This document shows, one piece after another, positions 10,604 to 24,388 of a DNA stretch of 64,000 nt (positions are counted from its first letter, which is position 1; each line of letters begins with the position of its first letter). The stretch is from positions 15,609,001 through 15,673,000 of the forward strand of contig JAYKYS010000008.1 in assembly GCA_036924285.1 (NCBI GenBank), in the 5' to 3' direction. The DNA comes from Asterella californica (Eukaryota > Streptophyta > Marchantiopsida > Marchantiales > Aytoniaceae). The translations under genes and the position numbers were made by a program. The notes below the pieces were generated by a model. The model made no database searches and was not told where the DNA came from. It worked only from the letters and a program-made list of their open reading frames with translations.

Positions 10604-13600
10604 CCTCTAGGTAAGTATCAATCCTCAATCCTGATGAGATGAACCTTGAGAGGCGTTGAATAAGCACCAAAATATGCCGTCTCATGGTGATCAAATCAAA
10701 CTTATCCGTCCAGAGATCCAAACGATAAAGTACGTGGTACTCAAGCACCACGCATGATGTACAAATAATAACTATTGAATATATGGACACACACTAATAA
10801 GTTAATCTATAACATTATCTAGAAAATACCAATCAGCTAAGTCTTAGTTCAAAAGGTTAAAAGTCTCTCCAAACTCAAATAACGATGAAAAATGTATAAT
10901 CAGAATGAGTGCAAAAAATTGCAAAAATCAAAGTGCAAAAATCAGAAAATATCTGAGAGTTGAAGAGGTGCGGGACAAAACTCCAAGAGAAAAGTGACTG
11001 ATGAGAGTGTAGGGAGTCAGATTCCAAACCGTCGCAAGGGGGAAGTACACCGGCAGGCTCTACGAGAGAAAACTCAGTTACTCGTGATTTTTCCTCACAG
11101 TCCCTTTTGGGCTCTTGTAGCGGGTCCGAAATGTCACTAATTTGAAGTGTAATCGATACGAGAACAATTTGAAATTCAAAATTTAAAGTATTCATTTTCT
11201 TTGGTTCTCATACCTCCTCCCTTCATACGATAATTCTTTACCCGTCTGAGTTCAGAATGGGACGATCCTGGTTGCATTTTGTACCTCTGTCTTCTGTGAT
11301 CATTTTGATATCCAATGAGAGAAGATTGTTTAGGACCAATTAGAGAAGATTTGATGACTATATTAGAAAAGATACTCTCTTCTCATTCTACCAGAGTCAG
11401 AATATATCATGACCCTCTTGAGTCAAGATAAGCAAGAGTCAAGAGCCGTCTTTGAGCTCTAGAGTTCAAGAGGTATGTCGCATTGCCCACGTGAGGTTTT
11501 TCAACACGACTACCTTTAGCAGCAGAATGTGGCATTTTAGCGAGACACTTCATATGTAAAATTTTCTTTCAGGCTGCATAAGCTCACAGGCAAGAAGCAT
11601 AAGATAATGAGCAAATGATGAAACTTTGTTCACGAGCATTAAGGGGTGTTAAAGTAAGAGAAAATATATTCCTTCATGGCTGAAAGGAAAAAGGCTATAA
11701 CTTTTCAACCACTAGCAATATATTGAACTGCTATTTGTTTTGGGTCGTTCTTGTAAAATGGGAGTTTGATGTTGTCATTGATTACTTTTTATTTTTATCA
11801 TTTTAGAATCATTAGTCCAAGAGTAGATTTCTCTGCTGTAAAAACAAACGGACAAAATGACAGAGGACTCAGTAAGAAAACGCTCATGGTGTTTTTCTAC
11901 GGACACGTCCGAAGGTGTCAGCAGAAACCATCCGCAACTACCTGACCAGAGTCGTAACGCCCTTGGCAACTCAAGAATATCTGAAAAAGGTTATAACTTT
12001 GACTTCCCTTATTACATTGCAGAAGGTCTGTCCGATGGTCTGTTTATGAGAATAAATTATTTACGAGTCACGAGTTTACATGCATAAGCTGCCACCTGGC
12101 ACGTGTTGTTTAGGCTCGTAAGGCCACTGCAAGCAGAACCTTCTGCTACAAAGGGTCTCTCAACAATCCTAAAGATTTCGGTGCTAAAGCTAGAGCACCT
12201 TTACTACCCATCAAAGTTTCAACTGCTCAAGAGAATAATCGTGTCATCATTTAAGGATGACACCATTATGAAAAGGAGCTATGCAAATATATATGCATTC
12301 AAACTCACTCGCGCCATAACTTTTGCTCGTGGTATGTTACCCGAATATGCATAAACAAAGTGAAAAATCAAAATCATACTAAAGTGGAAAATAGAACTTT
12401 TTTATAAATGTTTAGTGTTATCCGAGATTGGGAAGCCAGAATATATTCATAATGCTCATATACACGTAAGTTGGAACATAAAAATGATGGTAAACAGCAA
12501 AATGGAATTTTATTTATTTATGATTTAATTAACAATCCCTCCCCGTGAAAGATTTTGGTGATAATTGTCCCTCCATCTTCAGACGAGTGTTATTTCTTGA
12601 GCCTGCAAAAGTAAAACCTTCTCAGCTTTGAACGTTAACGTCCCCACTATACTTTGATACTTTTGTTGAATATGCACGCCTCCATATTAGTTATTCATTA
12701 ATCGTCTAAATTCATCCTAAGTGGTTCGGAGACTGCTTCCTTTTCATATTCCATATTGTTCTCGTCTTTGGACTTTCCGTAAGGCTTGCATCAACAAGTT
12801 TAAATTTACTTGATCGCACACACAATAAGTTTATTAGACTTGACTTCGCTCTTCTTGACTTTACATTATTTGAGCGCACCATTGACTAGTTACAGCAAGT
12901 TAAATAAGTCAAAATGTCATGTCATCAGAATGCAAGAAGTGCATGTTAGCCATCAGCTATGTATCAACACAGAAAATCTATTTTAAAATAATTTTATAAT
13001 AAATTATCAACGTATATGATTTCTTTCTTGTTTTAATACAATGTTTCTACATAACAGTAAACCTGGTTAACTTAATATTGTCAACCAAAGTTGTGGTAAA
13101 ACAATGAAAAGTTAAAAAGAATCCTACAAACGTATTAAGAATGCGGTCATGTAAATCTCGCCGTCCTCATGCCTCATAGTCCTCATGCCTCATAGTCAGA
13201 CGTTCCAGAGTCTATACTACGGGTGTAACTTTCAGGTGTATATCTTGTCCTCGTAACTTTTCCATGAAGCCGCATTCACATCGTGAGATTTCGCGTATGC
13301 GGCTCCGTCGGATTGTAAACCTTATGCTTACATCGTCTTTTGGAGTTTTTCACCGTGAATTCCACCCTCGGTGAATAGCACCGGTAGTTGACCGAACCTA
13401 AATCAAACACGATCCTCTTTGGCTCGGGATTCATGTTACCTTCTATTGCCAAGCATTGGCTATCGAAGGGTATAGTGCAGCATTAAGTATTAAATGATAA
13501 TCAGTGTTTTCAGTTATGCATATAGTTCGAATGCAGAATGAAATGAATAAGAGCTTCTGTATTCCATTTTACCACCACCAGTTGCGCCATGTTATAGTTC

Positions 13601-15766
13601 AATAGGAATGATTCGAAATTTATTTACAACAACTTTTGATTTTTTGATTGTTATAATCTGTGTCAATCAATATATCAGATATATATAACAGTCAAACCAC
13701 AATATCGTGTCTATGAAGTAATATGATTTAAAATGAAAAGGTGTTCCACTATAATTATAATAATACTATAGGCAGAAATTACATTTAGCATAATTACGAG
13801 GGATATAAATATTATCTTTTGAAATTAGAAATATGACTATATTTTACTTGTAAAGTTCTTTTAAATGATATTAGTAACAGTTATCGACATCAATTATATG
13901 AATATGTATAGTAGTTGATATCAATTTCTACTGAAATATGTAATATCAAAAATTAATATGTATTGTTCCATAAAATTACTGAACTGTGAGTAGATATCAA
14001 CCCTGATTTCCATGCCGTTCTATAAAATTAAAGTTTGAGTATTGTGAAATATTTAGTCATCCAAGAAATATTTTCTCATCATATCAGGAAAAGCTCATTG
14101 CTATCTTTCTTCTGATAGCATATATCTTTCATTAACAAAAAATGTCATTCCCGTATCCATTTCAGTTGGAATATAACTACGATAATGCAATCTTTATATG
14201 AACTGAATATCTGAAAATATTTCATTTTCATATAGATTAAGTAATTTCTGATGATTACGTACGTAACTTCTTCATAATGAGTTATATACAAGTTCATATC
14301 CATATATAAAAGAAATATGAAGTATATATAATAACTTTTATTTAAAATTATAATGAAAGTGATTATGTTCTATGAACTTTTGATCAATAAAAGATAATAA
14401 TCAGACTTGGAATAATCAAAAAAATTATTTACTGTTTACTAATATCAAAAGATCATATCTGTCTAATATCAAAACTATCATATTTTGATATGATAAACGG
14501 TAAGTTAGTCTCCTCTCTAAAACTTTTATATTTGTAATTTCTAAAACATTTTTATTTGCAAAATTACAATTATGCAAAAATGCAAACTCTCCTTAAATAT
14601 AAATTTCCAAGTTAGTCCTAAGGCAATGCACTTATCCCAAAACGACCGTATACGAAAATTCGTCTTGTATCGAGAATGATGAATTAAATTCATCACGTTC
14701 CCCGATAGCACCACCCTTGTAACTGACTGTAAGGAAGTTCCATTGTGCTTCAGTTTTGTCTGACCTATGAAGTGGCCTTGTCATATACTGCTCACGCTTA
14801 CTGTAGCGAGCGTACGTCCTGGAACAAGGACGTCTCCTGCCCTGGTAGAGTAACGCCTAAACTCGGACACCGAAACTTCGCTGAACAGACACGAACGGTC
14901 TTTCATTCCATTGTGGAAACTTAAGTACGCTGTAATTACGCGTTAGCAACACGACGATCTCGTCATCGTTCCAACTAACCGTAGCTTGGACTGCGGCCTT
15001 GGCAGGAGGCAGTCACGAGTCACGACGACCGACCTGACTCGGTTAGGTGAGGTTCTGCAAATGTTCGATTGACTAGAATTTCTCGTACAGTATTTCTGTT
15101 GGTCGGTACTCTTTACACGTCAGCGTATGTTCGGCTCTGGTGATTGGGTTTCAACCAGAACGCAATAATAATGTCCGGAAGTCCTTACGGACGGACTTCT
15201 TCAGAAGTACGGCAGATTTTCCGTTTCTCCTCTTCCCAGCGGGATTTCCACTGTAGTTAGAGTGAATTATATATGCATGTGTGTAACTTGGAGTTCTCGC
15301 TGGATGGAAGAAAGAGGACAGCAGAAGAGAAGCAGTGGGGGTGCTATTCGTACAGATAAGTCGAGCACTTTTAATATTTTTGTTTAAAAATCATCAAAAA
15401 GTTATTAAAAATCATATAAAAAGTAGAATAATTATAAGTCAAATAAATACGATGAATCAAAATATTATTTTAACTGTTAAATGTTACATGTAAACAAAAA
15501 TTTGCAGAAAATATCGCAAATAAAATGCTTGTAAATAAGACTCAAAAACTATATGAGCAGAAAATGCCAAGTTTAGAAAGAATATTAATATAAAACCAAA
15601 TATATATTTTAAATTTTCTTAATACAAAATTAAACTGCTCAGTTCTTGGGCTTTGAAGTTAAATTCATTTTATAAGAATTTTCAGATTCAGAAAATTATT
15701 TTCTCTTTTATCTTACATGTCTTTGTCTAATTGTACATGTCTTCATTTAGATCTCATATACAAATT
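10604..15766. other. AT-rich intergenic stretch
   Basis: No gene could be supported. The segment 12960-14640 is very AT-rich. Patches of higher GC at 13140-13480 and 14640-15250 have no long frame on either strand. A 17-base direct duplication containing CTCATGCCTCATAGTC lies near 13166-13200. Confidence 0.55.
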
Positions 15767-18700
15767 TCATTTCACAAGAACACTTTTATCTGGAGCACAA
15801 AATGGCCCGTGGATCCGCATTTTATCAAATGTTGCATGAAGTATATAAGCGATTAGAACAGGAAAGAAGAAAAGAAAACAGTTCATGAGGAAAATAACAT
15901 TTACGAACATATAACGGATGGTCGTTTTACAATAGGGAGTGTCAAAATTAGGAGAGAAAATTCTCTTACGTCCAGAAGGAAAAAAACCGTAGTTTATTGA
16001 AAGACAACTTTGTATAGAATCTTGAATCAATTACAGTCATGTTTGTGAATTGATATAGTTAATCTAATAAAAATTTGAAATAAAAAGCTCCAAATCTTTA
16101 CTGCCAAAATTGACAGTCAGAGTTGTGAATTGATACAGTTAATTTAATAAGAATTTGAAATAAAAACTTCACCTCTTTACTGCCAAAACTTACGACCGAA
16201 TAAAATATTTTTTTATAAGAGACATTCACGATGTTTTCTTACTTGCATCTCTAGAAATATGTGCAAAAAACATCAGCGACCTCTTGGCCGAAGTCGTAAC
16301 ACTAACAAACGGACGAAGAATATTAAGGGTGTCATTCGAGTCTTCAGTCATCGGCGGGATATAATCGAATACTTAATGACCGGACGAAGATTACACCGTG
16401 GTAACATCAATTCACCCTGGACGTGGACCGATATACATTCTCTACCGATGGTCATGAGAAGAGGGATGTGAATAACTATAACTTGTTCCGGATTACTTTC
16501 ACGGGAGAACTCCCTACGAAAATGGGTCAGCCAAGGCCGACTGGCATTCCGGACTAGGTCCTCGGATTTCACCATAATGTGGGGCAGAAAATGTTTCTCT
16601 CAAAAATGACGCCCTAGTACTGTGGCTCTACTTTCCCGAATCCCAACCTAGTCATTTTCCGATCAAAGTTGACAATGCGCGGGTCTACTTCCCGACCTAG
16701 TAATTTTCCGATAAAAGTTTTCTTCGGACAATAGACTTGGGGCCCAACGATCGGATCCGTTCTTGCTTTGGATAGCTGTTGCATAACTCTTGTAAAGATT
16801 TCCTGAGCTAGCTTGTCCCACCACAGAACATACTTTCACCTCACATACTGCAGAGGGAACCAGAAATGAATTCTTCCAGCTCTCGAAAGTTTGGGTGAGC
16901 AAACAGCTGAAAAGAAAGAATCAGCTTCAGTTTTTATTTTGAAGTTTAAACTTGGTGCAATGGTCTACGTAGTCATCCAGATGTGGGCCTCTTTTTTATG
17001 TCTTTCTGCCAGTAGCTACGGACGTCCATGAATTATTACTCCATCTTTCCCAGCTGAAAGGACAGCGCAAGTGAAAATGTGAGCCTGCTAGAGGGTGGAT
17101 GTGACAGACGATATCTTGTCTAGTGTTGGTGGGATGGTCAACTATGCTATACAGTTCTCATGAATCGTCATAGCTGGGAAGCAACAAGAAGAAGTTACGT
17201 CCAGGTGATAATGACTCACAGAGCTATACAATGCTTTTTGAGAGAGCTGTGGCCCGCATCTATCTCTATACACCATATAATTATTCTGCATTTCTTCCCT
17301 TTCCATGCCAAGCATCGATGTGGGCTTGAAACCTGAGAAAGTAGTTGTAAGATCTGTTTGATATTATGGAGCATACATGAAAAAGTATAACACCACAATG
17401 CGTCCAACAAACATTCGAGCAAATATTCGTTAAAGATATTAGCCATTATCATCCAGACGTGTCATCCTCCTTACCTTTCTCGATTCTTTCAACCAAACTG
17501 AGGAGAAGATGATACACTTTGGAATCTGTCGAAAGCTTTCTTGGGATCTTTTGACTGCCCACGGCTATCTATGCTCTTCCTCTAAGCACACATCGATCCT
17601 TGTAAGTACCCCAGCAAAGTAAGTAGCTTGATGTTACCGAAAGTGACTAACATCAGAGAGACAATTTTCAAACATCAGCGAGGAGCATATTTACATATAA
17701 ATTTGGAAATGAACAACAATACACGCAGAAATTAAAAGCGAAACACCAACCCACCTCCAAGGCACAAGCCCTCTACAGTTGGCGTGATCCTGTGCACTTC
17801 ACTGCACTGCGCATTACAAAGCCTCAACAACTTGATTAGAATAAAGATAAACACATATGTGCACTTTTCACCACGCTATTTCGAGACTTTATCAAAAGCC
17901 CTTGTTCTCCATCTTCATAACTCTACGTACTTCACATTCTCCCTCTCCAGTGGATCAACCTGTGAGCTGTCACGAACACACATCTGTAGTAATAAAAGGG
18001 GGGCCTGAAAGTCGAGCACTGCGATAGTCCTGGACTTTTCTATAAAGTCAGCGTTAATTGGTTTTTCATCCAAGTTATGGATGTCTTATTCCACGTACGA
18101 GCCTTGCTCCCCTCACGTGAACGTGTTAAGAAGAGGAAGACAAAAACCATCAGAAGTTCAGAACATATATTCCTCTCGACCCACAAGGAGTGGATTCAGG
18201 TGGGCCGCCAACTTTTAGTTTGGTTTCTGGTTACTTTCCAGTCCTACAGCTTATCTACCACATGGACTGTATGTCTTAGAAACCTGGGGAGAAAACTCCA
18301 TGAAAACATGGGATCCAACTACCTGCCACTGAATGTTCGTTCAAACTGTGATTTGGACTTCGAACCAAAGATGATTAGATCTTCATCCGGCAGTGAGATC
18401 GTATTCCCCGTTCTGAAATCAGCGATACATTAACTTCATGCATATACAAACGAACCTTTTCCTTCCCAGAAGATTATCTTCTAGCTCTACTACTTCACGT
18501 CATAGTTTTTTCTTGTAGCTACTTGGGCAAAGATGTGGTTACCCACCGCTTTCCACAGCTAGGATGCTATCGACTAGGTGCTATGGATTCACCGGGTAGG
18601 CCAGGACTTTGGGCGCTGTTCCGCAAGCACGTAAAGATGCACAGGATGCGTTATTGCGAGTACAACATATGAGCTAGATGCTTCGTGAGATTTACCATCC

Positions 18701-19070
18701 AACAGAGTTGTTGATTCAGTTCAGCGCAGTAAAGTCTATACTTATATGTTATCAACTGTGAAAGACCGGTTGCTTTTCCCCAAACACTACCTAGCCTTGA
18801 TCTGAAGTTTATTAGTAGTGTACCGTGATCATATCCAGAGCGCGCTTGTGAGCAATTAGATAAGGAATCTCATGACAAATATTGACTGATTTAGCTCTAG
18901 CTGACTCCGGTAAGGTACAGTAGTCATAAGCATGCGAGAGGAGGGTTAGAAGAGACAGAGCTATGCTGTGAAGGGACCTTTCAAACTTCTGACAACTTGC
19001 AATGATTCACCCCAGTGACAACTACCCAATAAAAATGGGAAATGAAGTCAAAGCTACAAGAGCAAGGGAT
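15767..19070. other. Intergenic stretch, short unrecognised open frames only
   Basis: Frames of 60-118 codons occur, for example 18077-18433 forward, but composition and lack of motifs give no support for a gene. It contains the 80-base tandem duplication listed separately. Confidence 0.5.
16035..16193 (+). repeat. Two-copy 80-bp tandem repeat
   Basis: The segment starting AGTCATGTTTGTGAATTG at 16035 is repeated from 16115 (AGTCAGAGTTGTGAATTG), both copies ending in TTTACTGCCAAAA. The copies differ at about ten positions, so the duplication is not recent. Confidence 0.85.
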
Positions 19071-19142
19071 AGAGTTAACGCATTGCTGTGGCCTTTCAAT
19101 TAAAAAAAAATAAAAAAATAAAAAAAGAGTTAACGCATTGCT
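19071..19142 (+). mobile_element. Tiny 5'-truncated retroposed insertion with poly(A) tail and 17-bp target duplication
   Basis: AGAGTTAACGCATTGCT occurs at 19071-19087 and again at 19126-19142. The 38 bases between them end in an A-rich run (A9-T-A7-T-A6). A long direct repeat flanking a 3' poly(A) insert is the signature of LINE-driven target-primed reverse transcription. The source RNA is not identifiable from the roughly 14 non-A bases left. Confidence 0.7.
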
Positions 19143-22100
19143 CATCTGAGTTTCCACCATCATTACCAACTGTATCTCTCGTATCTCGCTTAGAGAAAAA
19201 GTGAATTGAATGTTAGGTACATGTTCTCGGTATGGACCTTTTCTCATTGACATGGCTCCAGATGCTGCTTCAGGAAGAGCCTCTTTTCTTGTGAGGATGG
19301 CTCAGCTTTATGTCAAAAAGAATCACTGTGAATCCAGAAAAGGAAACATCCTCACTCTGAAGAAAACAACTTAGGAAGTGGAAACGAGCTGTTATTCGTT
19401 GCTTTTCTTCCTCTCTTCAGGTCGATAAGAGACTACTCACTGAGACAAACAGGACAATGAGGAGTAACAATGGGCGTAAAACAGAATATCATGGCGAGAG
19501 GAAATCCATTAATGCCTGACAAAGACAACGATTTTACGCCCTACAGCGGCTATCATCACAAAGGAATGAAGGTGAATCAGCAACAAATAGACACAAAGTG
19601 TGAACGTACTGTCCAGCCGAAAGCCAGAGGCCAGATCCAAGACTAAGATGGAGCTGGAAAGTAGGACGAAATCCCGGAGTCTTCTTGTGTTGGAATCGAA
19701 GGTCAACATAAAACAAGAGTTGCACTTTCCTCGTACACTTGATGTGCGATTCTCTAGTCAACAAAGCAATAGAACAGATCAAAAGGACATATGATCTTTC
19801 CACAAACGTACTTCCTCAACGGCAATGGATTTTAGTGACGTAACTCTTCAGTTTGTTTTAGTTGGTCAAACCTATCATCATGGGCACGGTATTCGTTTTT
19901 GGGAGGAAGTTGGTGGTATTATAGAGCGAAAGTGTGCTGAAGGAGACACCTTCACCCTACACGTGATTACCAGTTATGACACGACTCATCGAACAAAGGA
20001 GGTGACTACTTCAAGCAAACATAACAGTTTAGACCAGCACATCTATCGTCAACTCTTCGTAAAGTTTCTTAAATATGTCTCGAGTCTTGTAAATCCCTAC
20101 CTTATCACGCGAAGCTCTGCAGCATAATAATATCCACAATGACGTTTCGCTACATACTCGTGCGGATGTTAATTATCTGCAGACTCACGGCCCTTGTCTC
20201 AAAGATTCATCACAAACATTAGCAAACATTAGTGTTGGTACCAGGGAGAAGTGAAATTGTATGTATAAACCTACTTCGGTATTTCATTCAGGTCAACAGA
20301 AGTACCCAACAATCTCAGTTCAAGTTTGATTTAGGGTAAGTAGTCAAGACACATTGCAGTTTGAGACTTCAAATCTGTAATCGACGGAATGAGTCACCTT
20401 GAAAATGAGGCATTCCTTCGGTTAACAACGCTCGGAGTTTCACATGAATTGTTGAGCTGAAATAGAGACGGAGAACCCAAGCCTTGTGACACTTGGCTCT
20501 ACTCGGTTTTGTTGGCGTAAAACGACCTAACAGGAGCACGTAAACCCCTCAGCAGAGGTTTCTCTTTCTTTGTGTGTAGGGCAGCCAGGAAGCGCCTGAC
20601 CGTATTGGTTTCAAATGAGCTCCAACTATATATATATGATATTGATTGCAACTAAACTGAAGTTGAGAATTTCAGATATGAACCCTTCAAGGGTATGACA
20701 ATTACTTGTGCTAACCACATGCAAAATATGGAAATGATGCAACCGGTAGATTTACGGATATGAGGAAAGAAGCAAAGAAGGACAAGTTTGTTAAGAAGAG
20801 TTAGACATTCTACCATTATATTTTCGCTCACAGTTTGTATGAAGGGGTGTTCTGTGACATTTGAAATATAATATGCGAGCATAATAAAATGTTTGACAAT
20901 TGCGGATACATGTATTTTAAGTACACAAGTAATAAATATGTGTACATAGGAAAAAGAAAACGAAAACTTACATGGAATAATGGAAGAAGTTTCCGGTATT
21001 GGATTTATTATGAATATGTAACGGGTTGCAATGAAAGACTAATTGGATAAAGAGATCTAATCACGCACCAGAAACAAAAGTCCCATCTGTGGAGTCATGA
21101 CATGCTCCAGCGTCCCATACTTATGACGTTGGTTGGTTCATGTCCTTCGAGACTGCACTCCTTTACCGATCAATCCAAATGATTCACGTTTTGCCAAGCA
21201 TATGAGGAATGGGAGGAAGTTGCTTTCAATGCATATTTTACATCCTCTATTAGAAGATAGAGGAGGCTAATATACAAGAGTTTGATTTATTTTTTAACCT
21301 CGTTGAGAAGGGTTAGTTAATAAAGTTCTCACAGTTGTAGTTCTAGTCTTTGCCGTGTATGGATTCACGTTTCCTTTAAGGTTTTGTCTGGATGTTCTAG
21401 TGTTTTTATATCTGATTATTATATAAAATTTTATTATAATTTAGAGATAATTGGATTTTTCTTTTGAACTTGATACAGAATTATCATAAAACACTTATGT
21501 CTTTTTTGATAACAGCAAGGCGAGCACAAGTTCCCCAGAAGTTCATGTTGCATGGAAATGGACCTTACATACTAGGAAGCAATAACTTGGAAATGTCGTG
21601 ACGAAGTGACTTGAGTCTTTGTTGGAGAGTGATGCGATAAGTTAAAATGATTGAAGCGACGAGACCTTGAAAGTATCCTCGCGAAGGCGTTTCCACATGT
21701 CGGTTTTCTTTCGGAATTAAATATGCATGTAACATAAACTTTTCGGGAATTTATAACATAGTGCTAAGTAATTTTTTCTCTTAATTGAAAAGAACATCAA
21801 AATCAAAATAATTATTAATTAATAATCACAACTAGAGTTAAAAGGTGATCCAGACATAACCCATAACAAAAACACGAAAACTTAAGTAATAAATTACACC
21901 CTTGCACATTAACTTCCTCCATCAGAAGATGGAGGAGGTGAATATGCACGGATTAATATTTCATGTTTCTTGAATAAATTAGTTGACAGTTTTAACCTAG
22001 ATAGAAAAGAACTTCGATAACACAACAATTTATTTGAAATGATGGTATTATTTTTAACAAAGTGTTGATATCCAAAGAATCGTTTAAATAGTAAGTCTTC

Positions 22101-22455
22101 CTAACTGCGCACAGTTCATAACGTGGACCGAAGGGACGAAGCCTATCATTAGTCTTACAGACTAAAATATTCGCTCCAAGCCTCATTGCTTCTCTACCAC
22201 GTAGTAATATCCCGGTCGAAGATGGAGCCATAAATTCGCAGTTGAAGGTTGCAAGTTGATCCATTTGTAGTTTCTCTGGTTCACGTACTGGACGACAATT
22301 TTCCAGTATACCTTACAAGAGTAGAAAGAGGGAACAGACTATGTTGAACTTCTCCATAGTCTGGTAAGAAACCTGCCATAAAGTCTTCGTAGTACAAATC
22401 TTCTCAAAGTGATTTCACTAAAGGGTTGCAGATCATTCTCATCATTCATACGCGC
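19143..22455. other. AT-rich intergenic stretch
   Basis: No gene recognised. Two related hairpin-bearing motifs, CCTCTATTAGAAGATAGAGG near 21243 and CCTCCATCAGAAGATGGAGG near 21915, sit about 670 bases apart and could be parts of an old small element, but I see no clear ends. The forward open frame at 19825-20127 has no recognisable domain. Confidence 0.5.
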
Positions 22456-22548
22456 AGCTTTCTTCTTCCTCAGTCCCCAAAACCAACTGTCGATCCTCCT
22501 AAGTCCCATCAAGTTGAGAATTTCTTCCTCAGTCCTCATACCGGCTAG
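22456..22548 (-). repeat. Left arm of inverted repeat around the GULLO pseudogene
   Basis: The reverse complement matches 23843-23933 over about 92 bases with few differences. Both arms translate, in the direction away from the start of the shared part, to a similar peptide containing RRIDSWFWGLRKKKA, so the repeat may derive from a coding exon. I do not recognise that peptide. Confidence 0.75.
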
Positions 22549-22926
22549 TGGCAGTTTTCGCTCCCTATTGGGAAGGTGGACGATACTCCGCAATTCATGA
22601 ACTACAACGCAGGTCGGTCCAAAGTGTGTAATGTGTAGACGAAATATGATAGTGTATATAGGATAGGTCAGAATGCAGTACTGATCACCATTTGAAGACC
22701 GGAGAGTGGTAGTGAACAGTGCAGCACATTCGCGTTTTACGCTTTTATTGCCATAGTCTCTGGTTTGGTATTAACGGAGGTATTGCGTTAGTTGGATTGT
22801 TTTATAGAACTTGCATATTATTACCAGTATTCAACATGACGTGAGTGGGAGGAGCGTCGACTGAACCCATGATGCCTTCTTCAAAGATACCATATGGTAC
22901 CTTGGAAACGAATCTTAAAAAAGAAT

Positions 22927-23737
22927 TCATACGTAGGAAAACGAGGCTGAGAGGAGTTCAGAGAACAAACCAGTGACTTGGCTTTGAACGATCGATGAGA
23001 TTGGGATCAAACCGAAGAAAACAGCATGGTTTGCTCCCTCCCCAGGTGTGAAAACTGGGACATGCTTGTTTTCCCTGTAAAGAGCCATTTGCATTTCAGG
23101 AAACCAACTCACATCTCCGAATTCATACTTCTGACCGTGGACGATCAGCAGCTTTGTGATATCACTGTCATTTCTTTGCACGAGTGTTATCGACCTCTTA
23201 AACTGAGACTGAAGGGACAACGTCACCGTCGAGATTATTCCCAGCAAGCCCAAAGAGAACTTTGCGGCTCTCAGATCCGAGTCTATTTTCGTCAGTGCGA
23301 TTACCTTCGCATAGCCTTCAGAGGCAGTGGCGGGTACGACCAGCCGTATAGCCACCGACCAGCCGTATAGCCACCACGTACTCGAACACTGGCATGCCTT
23401 TACCCCACAACGAACTGCCAGGAGCGCCGGTGGAAATTACATTGGAGATCGAAAGCTCAGCCCAATATGGAGAGTGGAGAAATGCAAGCCCGAACTGACG
23501 GACGGTGTCGAAGAAAGTCGTGAGCCTCATGCCAACATCGACAGTAGTCGTCAGGCGCTTCGTATCGAAGATAATGTTGCGATCGTAGCTGCTTGTGTTT
23601 ATCAGAAGCCCATCTTCACCACGCGGACAGACAAGCTTGGGAAAATTGTGAGCGCCCTTGCTGATCACTCTGATCTTCTGCCCCGCCTTCACAGCTCATG
23701 CAACAGCTGCTACGAGCTCTGCCTCCGTGGTTGGGTA
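22927..23737 (-). pseudogene. L-gulonolactone oxidase-like pseudogene (partial)
   Basis: The reverse strand encodes a segment typical of plant L-gulono-1,4-lactone oxidases (FAD-linked enzymes of ascorbate metabolism): YPTTEAELVAAV, then KLVCPRGEDGLLI, HSPYWAELSISNVISTGA, GSSLWGKG, SLGLLGIISTVTLSLQ, FKRSIT and FTPGEGAN. This order is that of the FAD-binding domain followed by the start of the ALO domain. It is broken: TGA at 23696-23698 interrupts the first segment, and a perfect 19-base tandem duplication (23338-23356 and 23357-23375) shifts the frame after EYVVAIRLV; the second frame resumes with AIRLVVPATASEGYAKV. The N-terminus and the C-terminal half are missing. It sits between inverted repeat arms and just left of the MULE. 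Confidence 0.85.
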
Positions 23738-23842
23738 TGTGAAGTTTAAACAACTGCTGCCCGTGCTTCTAAAACCATAGTAGTGGACTGCATGTTGATA
23801 AAATGTATAGTTCGACCATCGACCACAGTCAGGACCGGAGGG

Positions 23843-23933
23843 CTAGCCGGTTGGGGACCGAGGAAGACATTTTCAACTTGATGAGACTTAGGAGGATCGA
23901 CAGTTGGTTTTGGGGACTGAGGAAGAAGAAAGC
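23843..23933 (+). repeat. Right arm of inverted repeat around the GULLO pseudogene
   Basis: Matches the reverse complement of 22456-22548 from CTAGCCGG to GAAGAAGAAAGC. With the left arm it brackets 1.3 kb that includes the gulonolactone oxidase pseudogene. The arms could be the ends of a gene-capturing transposon or an inverted duplication of one exon; no target duplication was visible. Confidence 0.75.
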
Positions 23934-23992
23934 GGTTCATATGCGTCGAGAAAAGAAACATATATTCATACGTCGAGAATGGCAGATTTTAA

Positions 23993-24165
23993 CAGAGATT
24001 TACTTGATCCACCCCCAGATAGAATCCCGGACTTGATCCACCCCCTCTTAACGATACCCTTCTTGATCAACCCCCAAACTGGCTACCGCCCGCTCTGTAA
24101 GTAACTTTACCACATGGACGTCCAGTCAGGTACTCCGGTCAGCTTTCCGAAGCTGACGTGTGATC
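23993..24165 (+). repeat. Left terminal inverted repeat of the MULE
   Basis: About 173 bases matching the reverse complement of 32923-33095 with a handful of differences. The outermost part contains three direct copies of a motif close to CTTGATCCACCCCC, a plausible repeated transposase-binding unit. Confidence 0.92.
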
Positions 24166-24318
24166 TGAACGGGAAGAAAGTTGACGTGTGACCTGACGCG
24201 GATCAGATGTCAGTTTGTGATCTCCGACGTGGTACAATGTTAGATTAATGCGCGGGAAGACAAGAAGGACTGTGCAGCAGAATGTTACATTGCGTAGAGT
24301 TTAGTGCAGCACGTTAGC

Positions 24319-24384
24319 GTTGAAGTTTTAGAGTGCTCGGCTCATATTCTCGTTGAAGTTTTAGAGTGCTCGGCTCATATTCTC
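24319..24384 (+). repeat. 33-bp tandem duplication upstream of RPA-like copy 1
   Basis: The unit beginning GTTGAAGTTTTAGAGTGC at 24319 is repeated exactly from 24352, ending four bases before the ATG at 24389. It lies where the 5' leader or promoter of the RPA-like gene would be. Confidence 0.85.
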
Positions 24385-24388
24385 ATCG

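Noticed and set aside
18077..18433. 118-codon forward ORF
   Set aside because: No motif, no homology I recognise, and composition typical of a chance frame.
19825..20127. 100-codon forward ORF starting MDFSDVTLQF
   Set aside because: Looks slightly protein-like, but I see no domain, splice context or neighbours that support it.
21240..21940. MITE bounded by the two GAAGATRGAGG hairpins
   Set aside because: The two motifs are internal hairpins rather than terminal inverted repeats, and no target duplication was found.
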